A DNA stretch of 64,000 nucleotides from Hyphomonas sp. Mor2 (GTDB lineage Bacteria; Pseudomonadota; Alphaproteobacteria; Caulobacterales; Hyphomonadaceae): assembly GCF_001854405.1 (NCBI RefSeq), contig NZ_CP017718.1, positions 2,542,001 to 2,606,000 on the forward strand, in the 5' to 3' direction. The notes beneath the pieces were generated by a model, which was not told where the DNA came from, did no database searches, and saw nothing but the letters and a program-made list of their open reading frames with translations. Each line of letters begins with the position of its first letter. Position 1 is the first letter of the stretch. A program made the position numbers and the translations under genes. Shown in pieces: positions 1 to 9,792 of the stretch.

Positions 1-1930
1 CGCCCGCCTTACAGGCCGCCACATATTCCCCCATACTGTGACCGATAAAGGCGTCGGGCTCGAGCCCCCACGACTCGTACAAGGTCGTCAGCGCATAAGT
101 CGTCGTGAACAAGGCTGGCAAGGTCAGTGAAGGTTGTTCCAGGGTGCGGGTCGCCGCATCCACCTGATCAGCCGGCGGATACATTAGTGGCTTGAGGTCG
201 CGTCCAAGTTTCGGCGTGATAATCGCCAGGCACGCCTCGACAGCGTCGCGATAGACCTCGTCCTGCTCATACAGCTCGCGGCCCATACCCGCATATTGGG
301 CGCCGCCGCCCGGGAACATGAAGACTGTTTTTGGTCGATCCGCACTGCTCTCAAGCGTCGCAGACATCTTGTCTGACGGGTCCCGCAGCCGCGCCACGGC
401 GTGCGCCAGATCATCCGCGACGATGGCCCGGCGATGCGGCATGGGTCGCCGTCCCAGCGCCAGCGTGTAGGCCGCATCCGCCAGATCCACATCCGGATTC
501 GCTTCAAGGTGATCGGCGAGATTCGCCGAAGCACGAGCGAGCGCGTCCTTTGTCTTGGCCGACAAGACAAGCAACTGATCTTGCCGGGCATCCTCGCCTG
601 GCAATGCAGCGGGTGCCTCTTCAAGGATCACATGGCAATTGGTGCCGCCGGCGCCGAGCGCGGTGATCCCACAACGCAGCGGTCCTTCACCGGTCCAGTC
701 CTGCAGCGACTGATTCACATAGAAGGGGCTTTGCTCCAGATCCATGGCCGGGTTGGGTGATTCAAAGCCGAGACTGGGCGGTAACTGGCGGTGTTTGAGC
801 GCCATGATGGCCTTGATCAGGGATGCGGCCGCAGCCGTCTCGCCCAAGTGTCCAATATTCGATTTGACCGAACCAATGCCGCAATAGCCGGTTTTGTCCG
901 TATGCTGACCATAGGCTTCGTTCAGCGCCTCCACCTCAATCGGATCACCGACCAGCGTGCCGGTGCCGTGAGTCTCAATATAAGTGACGCTTTCACCCGG
1001 GACGTTCGCTGCCTTCAGCGCATCCGCGATCACATTTGCCTGACCATCGACGCCTGGCGCGAGATAGCCAACTTTCAATGCGCCGTCATTGTTGATGGCG
1101 GAGCCTTTGACGACGGCATGGATCGTGTCGCCATCATCCAGCGCATCATCAAGGCGTTTGACGATCAGCGCTCCTGCGCCGCTGCCAAACACGGTGCCGG
1201 CGCTCTTGGCATCAAATGGGCGGCAATGACCATCTGGCGACAGGATTTCGCCATCGCGATACATATAACCCTGGCCTTGCGGGAACAGAATCGTCGCGCC
1301 GCCTATCAGGGCCAGATCGCACTCGCCCTGACGCAGGCTTTGAGCGGCCATATGCAGCGCAACCAGCGCCGAAGAACACGCGGTCTGGACGTTCATGCTC
1401 GGTCCGCGCAAGTCCATTTCATAGGACACGCGCGTGGCCAGGAAGTTCATATCATTACCGGTATGACGGACGAGGAAATCGCCCATCGAGTCCATGATCT
1501 CCGGATGCGTTCGAACATTCTGGACATAATAGTCCGGTGCACCTGCGGTCGCGAACACCCCGACCTTTCCGTCTTCCGGCAGAGCTGTGTAACCGGCATT
1601 CTCGAATGCGGCCCAGGCGATCTCGAGAAACACCCGATGCGCGGGATCCATGACCGAGGCTTCGCGCGGATTGAAGCCAAAAAAGCTCGCATCGAACTTG
1701 TCGACATCGGTCAAGAGCGGGCAGACTTTGACATAGTCGGGATGGTTGAGATCAGCTTCGCTGACTCCCGCTGCGCGCAAGGCCTCATCATCCAGGGGCA
1801 AGATGGATTCGACGCCATCGCGGACATTGGTCCAGAACGTCTCGACATCCGGCGCACCGGGAAAGCGCGCGGCCATGCCGATAATGGCAATATCGGTCGA
1901 ACCGAGTGGAAGGGCGCCGGTATCTGCCAT
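1..1930 (-). CDS. Type I polyketide synthase, N-terminal part (KS-AT), cut by window edge
   Basis: The frame is open from the ATG at 1930 to the left edge, giving about 643 residues and no stop. A ketosynthase domain fills roughly residues 12-440. It shows the catalytic Cys in TACSSALVAL (about residue 182) and the two His in ETHGTGT and KSNIGH. A KS-AT linker follows, then an acyltransferase starting near residue 540 (FMFPGGGAQYAGMG) with the active-site Ser in GHSMGEY near residue 630. Such modules condense and load malonyl-type extender units in polyketide assembly. The ATG directly abuts the TAG of the upstream NRPS gene, so the two are co-transcribed and probably translationally coupled. 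This suggests a hybrid NRPS-PKS line in which the PKS extends the amino acid loaded upstream. Later domains and the release step lie outside the window. Confidence 0.95.
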   Translation of the reverse strand, partial: MADTGALPLGSTDIAIIGMAARFPGAPDVETFWTNVRDGVESILPLDDEALRAAGVSEADLNHPDYVKVCPLLTDVDKFDASFFGFNPREASVMDPAHRVFLEIAWAAFENAGYTALPEDGKVGVFATAGAPDYYVQNVRTHPEIMDSMGDFLVRHTGNDMNFLATRVSYEMDLRGPSMNVQTACSSALVALHMAAQSLRQGECDLALIGGATILFPQGQGYMYRDGEILSPDGHCRPFDAKSAGTVFGSGAGALIVKRLDDALDDGDTIHAVVKGSAINNDGALKVGYLAPGVDGQANVIADALKAANVPGESVTYIETHGTGTLVGDPIEVEALNEAYGQHTDKTGYCGIGSVKSNIGHLGETAAAASLIKAIMALKHRQLPPSLGFESPNPAMDLEQSPFYVNQSLQDWTGEGPLRCGITALGAGGTNCHVILEEAPAALPGEDARQDQLLVLSAKTKDALARASANLADHLEANPDVDLADAAYTLALGRRPMPHRRAIVADDLAHAVARLRDPSDKMSATLESSADRPKTVFMFPGGGAQYAGMGRELYEQDEVYRDAVEACLAIITPKLGRDLKPLMYPPADQVDAATRTLEQPSLTLPALFTTTYALTTLYESWGLEPDAFIGHSMGEYVAACKAG

Positions 1931-4900
1931 CTACTCTACTTGTTCCCGTCGCTTTGCCCGGCGCTTGGCCGCGGCTTCTTCGCGTCTGTTTGGTTTCCTG
2001 GCGGTTTCCACCGGTTTCGTTGCAGGACCTGAAGTCTCTTCGCCAAGATAAGCGGCGAGCGCCTCCACCGTTGGATACCGGAACATCGAGACCAGGGATA
2101 CACGTCGCCCCAGCGCCTTGGACAGGCGTTGATTGGCCTGCGCCGTCATGATCGAGTTGGCGCCAATGTCGAAAATATTGTCGCTTCGTCCGACCTGGGC
2201 GAGTCCGAGCAGCTCCATCCAGATCCCTGCAATTGTCGTCTCGAGCGCATTCGATGGCGGGACGTACGCCGTCTGCTCGGGCTCAGCAATTGCTGTTGGC
2301 GCTGGCAGCGCATTGCGGTCAATTTTGCCATTCGGGGTCAGTGGAAAGGCGTCCATTGCGACAAACGCGGACGGGATCATGTAATCCGGTAAATGCTCAC
2401 GCAAATGCGCACGCAACTGGTCGGCAAGCTGGCTTTGACCTCCGGCCTGCGCCGCGGGTTGGTTGGCATAAGCGCGAGCGGTTTTCAGCGATGGCATGTC
2501 GACATTCGGAGCAACACGTTTTTCAACTTGCGACGTGTGGCACAGCACCACATCGAAAGCCGAGGGATCGGCACGATTGAAACGCATCTCTGCAACCTGA
2601 TAATCGGAATGCAGGCCAAAAAGGGAATCCGGGTCCACGCCGGACTCTCTCTCATGCTCAAGCAGGCCCCGCAGGTCGGCAGCGCTAGTGCACGCTCTGT
2701 CATCCAAGACCGCACGCGCTGAATAGATCGGTAACAGACGCGCATTGTTTAGCCCTTGGAGGAGAATGACAGGCGCGCCTTCGGCCAGCAGTGTTTCGAC
2801 ATCCGCCAATGTCTCTGCGGTCTGCGGCGCGGGCAATTCCAGCACTTCCACCGCCTCGGACCCGACGTGCAGGACGACATCATATCGGTAATCCGTCATC
2901 TCATTCGCGTGGGTGCCGCGCTTCAGTGTGACGGTCAGGCCCTGGAGACGTGGAACATCGCGCAACAGCGCGTGGAAGAAGTCTTCACCCAGCAACAGTT
3001 CGCTTTCGCGCTGCAAGCGTTTCGCGATCCGGCTGTTCAGCGCCGCAGCATCCAGATGCGCGGGTGCCTGGTGCAGTTCCACCGCTGTGTGGAAGGCGGT
3101 CAATTGTTCGAGGCTGCGCACATCGCCAATGAAAATCTGGCCGCCATCAGCCACCAGGTCCGCGGCGCGCGTCAGGACATCAACAAGATAGTCCGCGTTC
3201 GGAAAATACTGCGCCACCGAGTTGATCACCACCGTGTCGAAGCGGCCGGCCTCAAACTGGCCGATTGCATCGGCTGACATTTTCCGCAGCGCCACCTTGC
3301 TCTGCTCGGCCGGTGTCAGTTCTTCGCCAATCCGCTCCAATGCATTCGCTGAGACGTCGATGCCGGTATAGTGCTCAACCTGATCGAGGACCGAGAACAG
3401 GACCATGCCTGTGCCACAGCCAATCTCGAGCACCTTGCGCGGGTCGAGATCCAGGATCGTGCGTTGCGTGGCGTCCCGCCATTCCCGCATCTGAATTTCA
3501 GGGATCGGCGCTCCCGTATAGCTGTCATTCCAGCCGGAGAAATTGAAACGCGCCTCGCGATCATCATCGCTTTGCAGATAGGCCGCATCCCAAAGACCCT
3601 GCCAGTGATCGACCAGATCCACATCACCTTCCTGGCCTTGCGACGAGGCGTAATAAGCGACCAGTTGCGACACGCCATTTTCCGTATGCGCCGCGACCAC
3701 GCTTTGCCAGATGTCCGGATGACGGCTGAGCTGCGTTTCGATCTCGCCAAGTTCGATCCGGTAGCCATTCAGTTTGACCTGTTGATCCATCCGGCCAAGA
3801 TATTCAAGCTCACCAGACGCCTTGTATCGGGCCAGGTCGCCGGTGCGGTAGAGGCGCTCTCCCGGGGCATAAGGGTCATCAACAAACCGTTCGGCGGTCA
3901 GATCATCGCGGCCGAGATACCCCGGTACGACGCCATCTCCGCCAATGCATAACTCACCCGACTCGCCCAAGCCGACCATGTTTCCTCCCGCATCCAGCAG
4001 ACGGATGGTCGTGTTGGCGATCGGGCGCCCAATCGTAATCGGCTCGCCTTTGATGACGGGTGCGGTGGTCGACCAGATCGTCGTTTCGGTGGGGCCGTAC
4101 ATGTTGGTGAACTGACCGGTCAGCACCTCGTGCAGCTGATCGGCAAGATCGCTTGGCAAGGCTTCGCCGCCCAGCATCAAATGCTTCAGCGATCCGAACC
4201 GAGCGAGGATGTCCGGATCATCAATCAACATGCGGGCCATGGACGGCGTGCACTGCAAGTGGGTGATCTCGTGTGTCTTGAATGTCTCACCAACAGTGAC
4301 GAAGGCGTTTTCATCCGCGCTGGCGCGACCAGAATGGGCCAATTCTCTGAGACGGTTAAGGTGTGGAAGGCTGTCCAGCACGAGGTCGGACTCGATGCCG
4401 AAATCAACCAGGCAGGCAATCTCATTAACGCCAATCGCTTTTAGTTTCTCAACCATGCCGAGCGCATGTTCCGGCGCCCCGAACAGACCCGCCGTTTCGA
4501 AATAGCGGTCAAAGGCGTGATCCATCAGCGCCGCAATGTCGTCATCAGTGAATTGCGATGTATCGAGCTGCGCTTCGGCCCCGTCCAGAGAGGGACGCTT
4601 GAAGGCCGGGAACATCCAGGGGGCAACTTTGACCAGATCGAACGAGCTCTGCAGATAGTTGCAGAACGGCTCTCGCGCGATCTCTCGCGCCTGTTCGGTA
4701 TTCTCGCAAACATAGGTGTGGAGCATCAGCGAGACCTGGCCTGGTCCGTCAAACCCTGCGTCAGCCCGGGCCTCGCGATAGGCCGCCAGTTTGGTGCGCA
4801 GGTCGTCCAGATCCTGGCCCAGCATATTGGTCAGAATGTTGGCCCCCAGACGACCGGCGGCTTTGAATGTTTCGATATTGCCCGCAGAGGCGATCCAGAT

Positions 4901-7774
4901 TGGCGGACGCTCCTGAATGGGACGTGGAAAGGTCGAGACCTTGATCCTCTCGCCTTCGCCATTGGCCACTTCAACTTCTTCGCCCGCCCAGAGTTTGAAG
5001 ACTGTGTCGATGCTCTCAACCATGATCTCGCGGCGGCGTTCATAGTTTTCAGGCATCAAAGCAAAATCATTGGCATGCCAGCCGGATGCGAATGAGAGGC
5101 CCACACGGCCATTCGACAATTGGTCGATCATCGACCAGTCTTCAGCCACACGGATCGGATTGTGCATGGGCAGAACGACGCTGCCCGCGCGCAAGGCGAC
5201 ATTCTCAGTGATCGTCGCCAGCGCCGCCGTCGTTACCGCTGGGTTCGGGAAGATACCGCCGAATTCGTGAAAGTGCCGCTCCGGTGTCCAGACGGATTGG
5301 AAGCCATTGGCATCGGCAAACTTCGCGCCTTCGAGAAGCACCTTGTAGGTCTCACCCGGACGCGCATCGCCTTGCGAGGAAGAGAAATAGAACAGACCGA
5401 AATCCATCGGCGTGTCTGAAACTTCAATGCGCGCCGCGTCGGCAAGGCTACTCTGATCGGTTTCGCCCTGAATGATCACCTCAAAGCCGCGCGCCAGTGT
5501 CCAGAAGATCTCCAGAACCGAGATGTCGAAACTGACGCTTGTAACCGCCAGCCAAACGCCCGGTTCAGTGCCGATCACATCGTCCATTCCGGCAAAGAAA
5601 TTCGCGACATTGCGATGCGCGACCTTGACCCCTTTCGGGCGCCCGGTCGAACCGGACGTGAAGATAATATAGGCCAGATGGTCTGAATTCACTGCGACGT
5701 GCGGCGCGCTCGCGTCCGCGTCCTGGGCGATCGCGTTTAGCGTCACCATCTCGGCGTTTGCGGCCGGTAGCCTGCCCGCCAGTCCGGTCTCGGTCAGCAG
5801 CACTTTCGCCTGTGAGTCTTCCAGCATGATGGAGAGACGATCCTGCGGATAGGATGGATCCATCGGCACATAGGCTGCACCCGCCTTCATCACGCCGAGC
5901 AATGCGGCGACCAGCTCGGTAGAGCGTTTGACGCAGACCGCGACAAAGTCGCCGGGCACAACGCCCTTACTGATCAGTGTGTTGGCAATCTGATTGGCGC
6001 GCAGATCAAGCGCGCGATAGGTCAGCGAATGGCCCTGAAATTCTACGGCCGTGGCATCGGGTGTTCGGTCGACCTGCGCCTCGAACAGCTGATGCACGCA
6101 CCGATCCTTGTCGTAAGACTTGACCGATCCGCGGGAGCGCTCGAGCAGCTGACGCTTTTCGTCTTCTGGCAGCAGATTGAGCTGCGAAATCGGCGACTCG
6201 GGTTGCTCCCCTGCTTCGACAAGTAGTGTCTCAACGCGCGCGGCGAGCGCGAGAACCGCGGCTTCCGAAATCGCGTTCCGGTCATAGCTGAACGTCGCGA
6301 CGTCCGACGTGTCGGTAACATGCAGAGTCAGGGCTGAGTCTGGTAACAGATCTGGCGCCCCGTCCAGTTGAATTCCGATCGGCAGCGTCAACACCGTCGA
6401 CGGGAGGTCACGCAACCGCTCGTAGCGCGCCCGCATGTCGCGGGCAAAGGTTCCGCGTTTTTCGATTAGCTCCAGCGTGCTTCCAACTTGCCGGCGCACG
6501 GCGTCAAACGGCGCGGCCTGATCCACATCGACCCGCAAAGGCACCGAGGTCGCATAAAACGCATCGGCTCCTTCCGGCAGCGACGTGGATAAGGCGAGAT
6601 CAAATACTGAAGCCTCTCCCGCGCACGCGATGTAGACGGATAGCGCGGCCAGATAGTCCTGCGCACCATGCCGGCGATTGATCGAGAACTGGCCTTTTAC
6701 CGGTGTCTGTGAAGCTTCCCTCAGCTGCGCCAGCACCGGCGCCGATTGCTCAGCGACCCGCCGCACCCAGAAACGCTCATGCTTTGTCTGGGCGGTGTCA
6801 AAATCTGCGAGTTGTGTCTGCGTCGCGGTCAAAGACGAAAGCGTTCGATTGACCGCGCCACTGAGTTCGCTCGTATCCAGAGGCCGTCCATCGAGACGGG
6901 TCAAACCGCTCAAGCGCACCCCACCATCCGTGGCCGCGACCGTAAGCGTGTTCTCGTGGGCATTCAGCACCCGACCCGGCTCGGACGCTGCCTCGGAAGG
7001 AACCAGGTCGGCATGATCGACGAGGTAAAAGGTCTCACCAATTTGCAGCTTGGGCAGGCACATCCAATTGTCTTCGCGACCAAGGTGCAGGCCGCGCACA
7101 AACCGGCTGATCGCGACAGCCGATTGGTTAAAATCGATCACACCCACTCCAGGCCGATCAGAGCGCAGATGGAATCCACCTTGATCGCTCTCGGCTTTCG
7201 GCGCCATCGCCTCGCCAGACAGGGTCCCGGCTTCAATCTCGATCAAAAGATCCGCAAACGACTCGCGGCAGGCATTGGCGCATTTCACGCCCAGAGAGAA
7301 AGCGGTGTCTTCAGCGGAGATCCCAAACGTCTTCTGCAGCAGAATATCACCGCCATCGACCTCTGCGGTCATCGCGTGCCAGGTCACGCCATGACTGTTC
7401 GCCCCCTCAATGATCGCCCAAGAGGTCGCGTTAAAGCCGGCATAGTCGGGCAATGCCGAGTCGTGATAATTGATCGCACACTGCTTTGGCAGGGCCAGCA
7501 ACTCATCTGGCAGAATGGCATGGTTGATGATCGAGAACAGGTAATCGAACGCGACACCTGAAAGCGCTTGGACGAGATCCTGCTTCGCGGAAACAAGACG
7601 AATATCGGTGCTCGACAACCAGGTGGCGACGTCCGGACAGTCGCTGATGACGGACTCGACGGCATGCCCGGCTGCAAGCCATTGCCGCACGCAATCGATG
7701 AGCACCTGCGTGCTCCCGATAAAGACGGCCTTGTTCTGCATCCCTGACATTTTGTCGTTTACCCTACGCAGCAT
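1931..7774 (-). CDS. NRPS module: formyltransferase / half-C / A domain interrupted by luciferase-like monooxygenase / methyltransferase / PCP
   Basis: This 1947-residue single-module synthetase has an unusual order. Residues about 15-190 are a methionyl-tRNA formyltransferase-like domain with the catalytic Asn, His and Asp in NYHDSALPDY and EVDGGDIL, followed by a formyltransferase C-terminal-like part to about 295. Residues about 310-510 resemble only the second half of a condensation domain; no HHxxxDG is seen. The adenylation domain begins near 540, with A3 FTSGSTGRPKG near 705 and A4 FDISVLEIFW near 747. It is then split by a luciferase-like FMN monooxygenase (about 790-1125, of the kind called MupA/Atu3671 family). 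It resumes with NMYGPTET near 1225 and A8 LNGYRIELGEIE near 1335. A SAM methyltransferase (VLEIGCGTGM near 1448) precedes A10 NGKIDRNALP near 1815, and the carrier-protein Ser is in GANSIM near 1870. A basic tail ends the protein. Starts at 7750 or 7741 are also possible. The substrate is not predicted. Confidence 0.93.
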   Translation of the reverse strand: MLRRVNDKMSGMQNKAVFIGSTQVLIDCVRQWLAAGHAVESVISDCPDVATWLSSTDIRLVSAKQDLVQALSGVAFDYLFSIINHAILPDELLALPKQCAINYHDSALPDYAGFNATSWAIIEGANSHGVTWHAMTAEVDGGDILLQKTFGISAEDTAFSLGVKCANACRESFADLLIEIEAGTLSGEAMAPKAESDQGGFHLRSDRPGVGVIDFNQSAVAISRFVRGLHLGREDNWMCLPKLQIGETFYLVDHADLVPSEAASEPGRVLNAHENTLTVAATDGGVRLSGLTRLDGRPLDTSELSGAVNRTLSSLTATQTQLADFDTAQTKHERFWVRRVAEQSAPVLAQLREASQTPVKGQFSINRRHGAQDYLAALSVYIACAGEASVFDLALSTSLPEGADAFYATSVPLRVDVDQAAPFDAVRRQVGSTLELIEKRGTFARDMRARYERLRDLPSTVLTLPIGIQLDGAPDLLPDSALTLHVTDTSDVATFSYDRNAISEAAVLALAARVETLLVEAGEQPESPISQLNLLPEDEKRQLLERSRGSVKSYDKDRCVHQLFEAQVDRTPDATAVEFQGHSLTYRALDLRANQIANTLISKGVVPGDFVAVCVKRSTELVAALLGVMKAGAAYVPMDPSYPQDRLSIMLEDSQAKVLLTETGLAGRLPAANAEMVTLNAIAQDADASAPHVAVNSDHLAYIIFTSGSTGRPKGVKVAHRNVANFFAGMDDVIGTEPGVWLAVTSVSFDISVLEIFWTLARGFEVIIQGETDQSSLADAARIEVSDTPMDFGLFYFSSSQGDARPGETYKVLLEGAKFADANGFQSVWTPERHFHEFGGIFPNPAVTTAALATITENVALRAGSVVLPMHNPIRVAEDWSMIDQLSNGRVGLSFASGWHANDFALMPENYERRREIMVESIDTVFKLWAGEEVEVANGEGERIKVSTFPRPIQERPPIWIASAGNIETFKAAGRLGANILTNMLGQDLDDLRTKLAAYREARADAGFDGPGQVSLMLHTYVCENTEQAREIAREPFCNYLQSSFDLVKVAPWMFPAFKRPSLDGAEAQLDTSQFTDDDIAALMDHAFDRYFETAGLFGAPEHALGMVEKLKAIGVNEIACLVDFGIESDLVLDSLPHLNRLRELAHSGRASADENAFVTVGETFKTHEITHLQCTPSMARMLIDDPDILARFGSLKHLMLGGEALPSDLADQLHEVLTGQFTNMYGPTETTIWSTTAPVIKGEPITIGRPIANTTIRLLDAGGNMVGLGESGELCIGGDGVVPGYLGRDDLTAERFVDDPYAPGERLYRTGDLARYKASGELEYLGRMDQQVKLNGYRIELGEIETQLSRHPDIWQSVVAAHTENGVSQLVAYYASSQGQEGDVDLVDHWQGLWDAAYLQSDDDREARFNFSGWNDSYTGAPIPEIQMREWRDATQRTILDLDPRKVLEIGCGTGMVLFSVLDQVEHYTGIDVSANALERIGEELTPAEQSKVALRKMSADAIGQFEAGRFDTVVINSVAQYFPNADYLVDVLTRAADLVADGGQIFIGDVRSLEQLTAFHTAVELHQAPAHLDAAALNSRIAKRLQRESELLLGEDFFHALLRDVPRLQGLTVTLKRGTHANEMTDYRYDVVLHVGSEAVEVLELPAPQTAETLADVETLLAEGAPVILLQGLNNARLLPIYSARAVLDDRACTSAADLRGLLEHERESGVDPDSLFGLHSDYQVAEMRFNRADPSAFDVVLCHTSQVEKRVAPNVDMPSLKTARAYANQPAAQAGGQSQLADQLRAHLREHLPDYMIPSAFVAMDAFPLTPNGKIDRNALPAPTAIAEPEQTAYVPPSNALETTIAGIWMELLGLAQVGRSDNIFDIGANSIMTAQANQRLSKALGRRVSLVSMFRYPTVEALAAYLGEETSGPATKPVETARKPNRREEAAAKRRAKRREQVE

Positions 7775-7851
7775 TCAGTTTCGCTCTCAACATTCCCGGA
7801 TCGCCCGCAGACTCTGGTGTTTCGAAGCAAAATTCGTTCCAACTGATACCT

Positions 7852-8643
7852 CTAGTTCCAATTTTTCGCGTGGTAGGTGATTTTGGGAGTTCTCCCACAA
7901 GAATTCACAGCCAAGGCGAACCACAGATCAGGCTTGATCTGGCGGGCCTTAAAGTCCCAATTTTCTACGGCTTCAGGCGCTCCCGCGACCCTCAAAACCG
8001 CCGGTTTCGCACCGAATGCCGACATGTCGAAATCTTCGAGCGGAAACGACACGCCCAAGCCCAAAGCCTTGATGAACGCCTCCTTCAGGGTCCAGTAACG
8101 AAAGAAAGCCTGATGGCGATCTGACGGCGCGACGCGTGCGAGATCAGCGCGTTCGCGCGGCGAGAGCGGCCAATCCATTTCTTCGCGATCGAGATGTTGA
8201 ATTGATTCAATATCAACACCCACCGACGCATCGCGGCTCACGGCCAGTACGGTCCAGGACCCATCATGGCTGACGCTGAAAGACAGGTCTGATCCGACCA
8301 GGCATGGCCGACCAAAGTCGTTTTCCTCAAACTCCAGCGCGCGAGGGTCGCTACCCGTTATGACGGCCAGATGTTCGCGGACCTGGGCGCGCGATATCGC
8401 CCAGTGCCTGCCTTTTTCAGGAGAAAAATGCCGGTCCCGACGCGCCAGTTCCATCTCGTTCAAGGATTTGAACAAAACCGCCGATCGATCAGTCTCATCT
8501 GCATTGTTCCAAAACCAGAGATCGACGCTCACTTCACTTTCGATCTCAGCGCTCACCCTGTTCCGCGCGTCTTCGCCCATATCGCGGAACGCAGGCGAAA
8601 AAGCGCGGGACTCGTCGGCCGATGGATTCTGGTTCTTCAACAT
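7852..8643 (-). CDS. 4'-phosphopantetheinyl transferase, Sfp/AcpT type
   Basis: A protein of 263 residues that should transfer phosphopantetheine from CoA to the carrier-protein serine of the neighbouring synthetases. The metal- and CoA-binding signatures of the family are present: GVDIE in the middle and WTLKEAFIKALGLG towards the C-terminus. The size fits the Sfp class, not the smaller AcpS class. A good ribosome site (GAGGGGG about 8 bases upstream) supports the ATG at 8643. The gene lies 12 bp after the glycosyltransferase and 77 bp before the NRPS on the same strand, so it is most likely a dedicated activator within the assembly-line operon. Confidence 0.93.
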   Translation of the reverse strand: MLKNQNPSADESRAFSPAFRDMGEDARNRVSAEIESEVSVDLWFWNNADETDRSAVLFKSLNEMELARRDRHFSPEKGRHWAISRAQVREHLAVITGSDPRALEFEENDFGRPCLVGSDLSFSVSHDGSWTVLAVSRDASVGVDIESIQHLDREEMDWPLSPRERADLARVAPSDRHQAFFRYWTLKEAFIKALGLGVSFPLEDFDMSAFGAKPAVLRVAGAPEAVENWDFKARQIKPDLWFALAVNSCGRTPKITYHAKNWN

Positions 8644-8655
8644 CGAACGTCCCCC

Positions 8656-9792
8656 TCACCGCGTCATCATCATGAAGCGAACAAGCTGAACCAGATCACT
8701 TATTCTGCCGCCCATTGCGGCTCGTTTTGCACGCCATCGCACCGACCGCCCCAATTCCCCGATGATCTTACGCCCAAGCGGCGACGACGCCTTCAGATCC
8801 TTGACTTTCTGCTGGACCTCCTCGGACTCCAGCAGCGGCGCACAGCCAAGACCATAGCTGGTCGACATCCGGATTCGTTTGATTTCATAATCGCTCAACG
8901 GCTCGTTCGCAGAGGGATCAATATTTGCCCAGGTCTCCAGCGCTTCGTCCCACAAGACGTGGCGACCCAGCACCGATCCTCGACGGATCAGCGCGGCCCT
9001 GGAGCGTTTTGTCTTCTGCTTCGGGTCGTTCCAGATATCGGTGGGCAAGACCTCTTCGTCGGGCAATTCATCGAGCAATGGCTTGATGATCTGGCGGTGA
9101 TACTTGATCCACTTTCGGTTGGCATCCTTCATCGCAAATCGCTCGCCGCCATACCCGCGCGTCCCCTGGTGTTCGCGATGCAGAAACACGACGTGCGGCA
9201 CCACGCGTCCGGCCCCGTGGCGGGCGAGTCGCAGCAACATATGATAGTCCTGAGACCGCTTCAGGGTCTCGTCAAATGCGCCAATCCGCTCATAAAAAGC
9301 GCGCCGGACGATCAGGCCCGGTTGGAAGATATGACAGCCATCCAGCGCATCCGAGAATATCTCGTCAGGACGGGACGCTTTGGAGTAACCCGGCTCCTTC
9401 CGCACGATTTCTCCTGACGCCTCGTCGACGAAAAAATCCTCATGCAGACCAGCACAGAAATCGAGCTCTGGATCCGCCTCCAGCTCCTGCATTAGGCTTT
9501 CGCAGGCATCGGGCAGAACCAGATCATCATCATCACAGATCCAGACAAAGTCCCCCTCAATCATCGTCATGGCCAGGTTGAGTGCGGCTGATTTCCCACC
9601 ATTTTCGGTCCGGTGATAGCGAACCTTTTCGCCAAACGACGCGATGCGTGCTGCCGTATCATCCGTGGAGCCATCATCGATGATGAGGATTTCATCCGGC
9701 GCGCGCGTTTGCGCGAGCAGGCTGTCGAGCGTATCCGTAATCAGGTCCGCGCGGTTAAAAGTGGGCAGGATGACACTCACACGACTGTCCAT
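8656..9792 (-). CDS. Family 2 glycosyltransferase heading the NRPS/PKS operon
   Basis: A GT-A fold transferase of about 378 residues. The N-terminus reads SVILPTFNRADLI, followed by IIDDGSTDDT and the metal-binding acidic run WICDDDDLVLPDA. Family members transfer sugars from nucleotide donors in the cytoplasm, usually at the inner membrane. The ATG at 9792 is chosen because the fold begins immediately after it and GGGGAG precedes it; an in-frame start at 9846 would add a run unlike the family. It is the first gene of the minus-strand operon. It may decorate the NRPS-PKS product, or it may belong to the polysaccharide locus that begins on the other side of the divergent gap. Acceptor and donor are unknown. 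Confidence 0.88.
   Translation of the reverse strand: MDSRVSVILPTFNRADLITDTLDSLLAQTRAPDEILIIDDGSTDDTAARIASFGEKVRYHRTENGGKSAALNLAMTMIEGDFVWICDDDDLVLPDACESLMQELEADPELDFCAGLHEDFFVDEASGEIVRKEPGYSKASRPDEIFSDALDGCHIFQPGLIVRRAFYERIGAFDETLKRSQDYHMLLRLARHGAGRVVPHVVFLHREHQGTRGYGGERFAMKDANRKWIKYHRQIIKPLLDELPDEEVLPTDIWNDPKQKTKRSRAALIRRGSVLGRHVLWDEALETWANIDPSANEPLSDYEIKRIRMSTSYGLGCAPLLESEEVQQKVKDLKASSPLGRKIIGELGRSVRWRAKRAAMGGRISDLVQLVRFMMMTR

Noticed and set aside
791-2032. Long open frame of about 413 codons on the plus strand
   Set aside because: It lies opposite the ketosynthase and the NRPS C-terminus, has no domain-like sequence, and mirrors the codon bias of the real minus-strand genes.
6746-7561. 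Open frame of about 270 codons on the plus strand
   Set aside because: It is antisense to the formyltransferase part of the NRPS, which shows clear catalytic motifs.
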